Assembly (NCBI GenBank): GCA_017609795.1
Contig: JAFCDH010000039.1
Location: 1 to 7,102, forward strand
Origin: Candidatus Pacearchaeota archaeon
GTDB lineage: Archaea > Nanobdellota > Nanobdellia > Pacearchaeales > GW2011-AR1
Direction: 5' to 3'
DNA length: 7,102 bases
Below, in pieces: positions 4,788 through 7,102 of this stretch. The number at the start of each line of letters is the position of its first letter. Position 1 is the first letter of the stretch. Under the pieces are notes generated by a model. It had not been told where the DNA came from. It saw only the letters and a list, made by a program, of their open reading frames with translations, and did no database searches. Position numbers and translations under genes: made by a program.

Positions 4788-5888
4788 ATGGCCCAAAAAC
4801 AAAGAAAACAGATATTGTATCCTCCAGTTGTGGCAGCGCATATATCTCGAGAATTGGGGGATTTAGTTGCACCCTACATAAATAACCAACGAGAAATAGA
4901 AGTATATTTTTCATTACAACCAAATAGTCGCCCACATTTGGGTACACTAACAACTGTTTCTTCGGCTTTTGCGTTAGCCTATCACCTAAAAGCGAGATTT
5001 TGGTTAGATTCCAAAGTTACTTTTGAAGCATTAGATAATGCTCCAACGATGAAACAAGAAGTAAATGGATTTACATATTTTAAACCCATGTGTTTCACTA
5101 AAGCAGGAGAAGAAACATTAGCCGAAAAGAATTTAGCCTCCTTTGTTCATTTTATGAAAGGAATTCAGCAAAAATCTAATGTACCTTATTCTGTAAAAAA
5201 ATATTCTGAAATGCAAAAATCTCCGGAATATCGTAGAAAGCTACTAGAGATTTTAGACCATGAAAAAGAATTATCTGGTTTCTTAAATCCTTTAGAAAAA
5301 AGTATTAAACTAAGACCAATATGTCCCACTTGTTTTTATGGCGAAAAATCTGGAAAATTGACTAAAATAACAAGAGAGAATAATGATATGAAACTAGGAA
5401 GTAGCTGTTTTGATCACGGAGACTACACTGTGGATATTAGTGCAAAAGGGGAAAACTTCGTTGATTTGAATACACCTGTAAGAAGCGTAATCAGAAAGGC
5501 ATTATTAATGGATGAATCCAAAAAAGGAAGCTCACTAAAAATAATGGTGGATGGTTCTGATTGGATTGGTATGTCTCAGCAACTTTTACCTTGTTTGGGA
5601 ATGTTGGGCTATTCTATTCAGGATTTACCCGTAAGGTTTTTTAGCCCTTTAATTGAGGATTGGGCAGGTTCAAAGTTTTCTAAATCAGCATATGTAAAAA
5701 AGGGTACATATGAAGGAATCCATCCAGCATTATGCGATTATGGAGAATTCCAAAGTTCGCTCGGAGAAGAAGGCCTTGATTTAATCTGGAATGAAACGTT
5801 GGAATGGGTATTAGATTCAAAAAAATTCTTCAGAAATTACACAGTAGATTATTTTACTCAGAGATGGAATTTAGATTCAAGAGATTAA
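4788..5888 (+). CDS. Class I aminoacyl-tRNA synthetase-like protein
   Basis: Has the two ATP-binding signatures of class I aminoacyl-tRNA synthetases: PNSRPHLGT (residues 45-53, HIGH equivalent) and KFSKS (296-300, KMSKS equivalent), with VDGSDWIGMSQQ and VRFFSPLIEDWAG between them. Cys179-x2-Cys182 and Cys207-x2-His210 could bind zinc, as in the insertion of class I lysyl-tRNA synthetase. At 366 residues, with only about 66 after KFSKS, there is no room for a usual anticodon-binding domain, so it may activate an amino acid for another use or charge a shortened or unusual acceptor. Substrate cannot be read; LysRS-I or a TyrRS/TrpRS-like origin are both possible. Four arginines use CGN codons (4848, 4890, 4929, 5232), unlike ftsY, hinting at transfer. 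It overlaps the convergent ASCH gene by 12 bases. Confidence 0.75.
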   Translation: MAQKQRKQILYPPVVAAHISRELGDLVAPYINNQREIEVYFSLQPNSRPHLGTLTTVSSAFALAYHLKARFWLDSKVTFEALDNAPTMKQEVNGFTYFKPMCFTKAGEETLAEKNLASFVHFMKGIQQKSNVPYSVKKYSEMQKSPEYRRKLLEILDHEKELSGFLNPLEKSIKLRPICPTCFYGEKSGKLTKITRENNDMKLGSSCFDHGDYTVDISAKGENFVDLNTPVRSVIRKALLMDESKKGSSLKIMVDGSDWIGMSQQLLPCLGMLGYSIQDLPVRFFSPLIEDWAGSKFSKSAYVKKGTYEGIHPALCDYGEFQSSLGEEGLDLIWNETLEWVLDSKKFFRNYTVDYFTQRWNLDSRD

Positions 5889-6224
5889 CTTGATGTGAAT
5901 CCCCAATACGCCAAATTTTTTTTCGTCCTCTTTTGAATAAACTTCCATCATTCTTTGTACTTGTTCATCCACCAGCATATCTTTTGGATGTCCAAAAGGA
6001 TTTGTTCCAAAAATTTCAAATAATGTTTTAAAATCATTAAATCTTGATAACCCTATAACTTCTGTTTTAATTGTTTTTTTAAGAGTTGGTAATTCAAAGA
6101 AAGTTATATTATCACCTAATTTAATCTTTTTCCTTTTGTCATCGAAAAGTCTAACCTCTATTACTTTTTTGCCTTTAGCAATCCTTTCGAATGGATTACT
6201 AGTTAGTTTCATTGTGTGATTCAT
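5877..6224 (-). CDS. ASCH-domain protein (115 residues)
   Basis: Single ASCH domain, a PUA-like beta-barrel fold linked to RNA binding. Some members (YqfB) hydrolyse N4-acetylcytidine. The N-terminus MNHTMKLTSNPFERIAKGKK matches the common MxHxMKLxxxPFxxIxxGxK opening, which supports the ATG at 6224 over Met5. The signature residues Gly18, Lys20, Glu23 and Arg25 (in KKVIEVRL) are present, then KIKLGDNITF and a C-terminal YSKEDEKKFGVLGIHIKLI. The length is complete for a stand-alone domain. Its start lies within the 3' end of the upstream ASCH gene (26-base overlap, different frame), so the two are almost surely co-transcribed and may be translationally coupled. Actual substrate is unknown. 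Confidence 0.85.
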   Translation of the reverse strand: MNHTMKLTSNPFERIAKGKKVIEVRLFDDKRKKIKLGDNITFFELPTLKKTIKTEVIGLSRFNDFKTLFEIFGTNPFGHPKDMLVDEQVQRMMEVYSKEDEKKFGVLGIHIKLIS

Positions 6225-6651
6225 ATTTTCTTAGATACCCCTTTAAATTTAAAAATTGTTGGTTTTCTAAACAATAAAAAGATTGTGGAGGCCTAAATCC
6301 GGGGTGTATCTTTTGAATATCTCTCAAACTTATCGGCTGTTGGAATAATTTTGAATCTTTTACTTTGAGGGCATATCCGGTACTCTTCCCCCAAAAATAC
6401 TCTTCAACTCCTTTAATAAACGGATATTTTGATTCTCTAGCCAATTCGAGGATTTCTTCGACCGACCCTTTTGTAGGTTTGTCAAAATAAACCACTCCTT
6501 GAATTGCTTGCACGGGAGAACTTACATAAATAGCACACATAAACGGTTCGTCTAATGAACTTGCAAAGACTCTCCTAAATTCAAATACCTTTGTTCCATC
6601 GAGGATTCTTTTAAAATATTCCTCTTTCAAACTTATCATATAATACTTCAT
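6199..6651 (-). CDS. ASCH-domain protein (150 residues)
   Basis: A second, distinct ASCH protein. MISLKEEYFKRILDGTK with EFRR (Glu24, Arg26, Arg27) forms the signature GxKxxExR. It is followed by AIYVSSPVQAIQGVVYF, the helical SVEEILELAR segment, a GYALKV strand and PPQSFYCL, all typical of the larger ASCH subfamily often annotated as a predicted transcriptional regulator or RNA-binding protein. It is first in a minus-strand pair with the 115-residue ASCH gene and overlaps it by 26 bases. The ATG at 6651 lies about 25 bases from a TATA element shared with the divergent mazG-like gene. The two ASCH proteins are only distantly alike, so this is not a recent duplication. Confidence 0.85.
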   Translation of the reverse strand: MKYYMISLKEEYFKRILDGTKVFEFRRVFASSLDEPFMCAIYVSSPVQAIQGVVYFDKPTKGSVEEILELARESKYPFIKGVEEYFWGKSTGYALKVKDSKLFQQPISLRDIQKIHPGFRPPQSFYCLENQQFLNLKGYLRKYESHNETN

Positions 6652-6672
6652 AAATTAAGATTTATAAGTAAA

Positions 6673-6680
6673 TTTATATA
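6673..6680. promoter_or_regulatory. Shared TATA element between the ASCH pair and the mazG-like gene
   Basis: The only strong TATA motif in the 53-base divergent spacer is TTTATATA (TATATAAA on the minus strand). Its centre is about 28 bases from the plus start (6705) and about 25 from the minus start (6651), so one near-symmetric element could direct leaderless transcripts both ways. A weaker TTATAA at about 6662 is too close to 6651 for that role. Confidence 0.5.
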
Positions 6681-6704
6681 TCTTTCCAAATTCTTAATAA
6701 CATA

Positions 6705-6974
6705 ATGGAAATGACTATTAATACTGCACAAGAAAAAGTAAAAGAATTTGTCAAAAATCAAAACTGGAATGTAGATAATTCAACTATATTTAATCATTTG
6801 GTGGAAGAAATTGGAGAAGTTGCAAGAGAATTAAGAAAGGGTAATGAAGATAAACTGAAAGAAGAATTGGCAGATGTCTTTTTTTTGCTATTAAAGTTAT
6901 CTAATGAAAAAAATATTTCTCTTGAAGAAGCGTTCATGTCTAAATTTGAATCGATAAAAAAGAGATTCAAATAA
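6705..6974 (+). CDS. MazG-type nucleotide pyrophosphohydrolase
   Basis: Small all-alpha NTP pyrophosphohydrolase of the MazG fold, expected to hydrolyse nucleoside triphosphates to monophosphate and pyrophosphate as a magnesium-dependent oligomer. The metal-binding pattern is complete: Glu34, Glu35 and Glu38 in LVEEIGEVAREL, and Glu54 with Asp57 in KEELADVFFLLLKL. The 89 residues match single-domain members and the ending (EEAFMSKFESIKKRF) is typical. Family roles include removing aberrant nucleotides and lowering nucleotide levels in stress or phage response; the substrate here is not known. It is divergent from the ASCH pair and is the last gene before the third attC-like site. Confidence 0.88.
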   Translation: MEMTINTAQEKVKEFVKNQNWNVDNSTIFNHLVEEIGEVARELRKGNEDKLKEELADVFFLLLKLSNEKNISLEEAFMSKFESIKKRFK

Positions 6975-7009
6975 AAAAATTTGGGGGAAGATTATTTCTA
7001 ATATAAATT

Positions 7010-7047
7010 TCAAAACTGAAAGTTTTGACTATCTGTCCTGAAAGGAC
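7010..7047 (+). repeat. Two GAA-loop hairpins upstream of site C
   Basis: TCAAAACT (7010-7017) and AGTTTTGA (7021-7028) form a perfect 8-bp stem with a GAA loop. GTCCT (7035-7039) and AGGAC (7043-7047) form a 5-bp stem with a GAA loop. They lie downstream of the mazG-like stop. They lack a following T-run, so I do not call them a terminator. Confidence 0.6.
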
Positions 7048-7050
7048 TAA

Positions 7051-7060
7051 GCGCGTGCCC
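7051..7060 (-). repeat. Block gamma terminal inverted repeat, second part, right copy
   Basis: GCGCGTGCCC, exact inverted partner of 4646-4655, five bases before the first-part copy. Confidence 0.72.
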
Positions 7061-7065
7061 GTTTT

Positions 7066-7080
7066 AAAACTCAAACTCAA
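7066..7080 (-). repeat. Block gamma terminal inverted repeat, first part, right copy
   Basis: AAAACTCAAACTCAA, exact inverted partner of 4596-4610. It stands immediately before the core of site C, just as 4402-4418 stands before the core of site B. Confidence 0.78.
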
Positions 7081-7084
7081 TTAC

Positions 7085-7102
7085 GCCTAACATCGCGATT
7101 AA
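7085..7102 (+). other. attC-like recombination site C, cut by the window end
   Basis: GCCTAAC (7085-7091) is a perfect RYYYAAC inverse core. The overlapping TAACATCGCGATTAA (7088-7102) matches the opening of site B (TAACATCGGGGATAA) and that of site A with small gaps. The right half lies beyond the window. Confidence 0.5.

Noticed and set aside
7010..7047. Intrinsic terminator after the mazG-like gene
   Set aside because: The hairpins are not followed by a T-run, which archaeal termination needs, and their loops match the pattern of hairpins in the other sites.

Overview
The window looks like chromosome from a small-genome archaeon, probably DPANN (Woesearchaeota/Pacearchaeota-like), that grades into an accessory region. 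The evidence is a strongly AT-rich sequence, an archaeal-type phosphoglycerate mutase and an FtsY with a long charged N-terminus. There are almost no Shine-Dalgarno sequences, and TATA-like boxes sit about 24-30 bases before the start codons, which fits leaderless archaeal transcription. The phylum is inferred; no rRNA is present.

Bases 1-2792 are ordinary core sequence: apgM on the minus strand (191-1432) and ftsY on the plus strand (1626-2792), divergent from a shared intergenic region. Bases 2778-3411 are a scar. The C-terminal part of a LAGLIDADG homing endonuclease (minus strand) meets, near 3108, the C-terminal part of a PIN-domain nuclease (plus strand), and both have lost their N-terminal halves.

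From about 3403 to the window end the layout changes to gene-bearing blocks separated by structured, GC-richer non-coding sites of roughly 110-130 bases. Two complete sites (3985-4093 and 4423-4549) and the start of a third (7085-7102) begin with a related TAACAT(n)GSGATTAA-like sequence, lie in one orientation, and the complete ones end in GTTATAC or GTTATGT. This resembles integron attC sites (RYYYAAC ... GTTRRRY). Each block is also bounded by its own private inverted repeats: alpha 12/13 bases, beta 9 + 17 bases perfect, gamma 15 + 10 bases perfect. The pairing joins the two ends of the same block, not the two flanks of one site, as expected if each block can exist as an excised circle with one folded recombination site. 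I infer a cassette array (integron-like or analogous). No integrase lies in the window, and the cores deviate from the bacterial consensus.

Block alpha carries an unrecognised 157-residue protein. Block beta carries a 62-residue two-helix membrane protein on the opposite strand with its own promoter. Block gamma carries a class I aminoacyl-tRNA synthetase-like protein without an obvious anticodon-binding domain, two overlapping ASCH-domain genes on the minus strand, and a MazG-type nucleotide pyrophosphohydrolase divergent from them across a TATA box that may serve both directions. Gamma's content suggests RNA or nucleotide handling, but no specific function can be proved from sequence alone.

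The non-coding sites also contain short perfect hairpins whose three-base loops, read on the plus strand, are all GNA (GCA, GTA, GAA). GNA triloops are known to be unusually stable in single-stranded DNA, which would suit sites that act as folded single strands.
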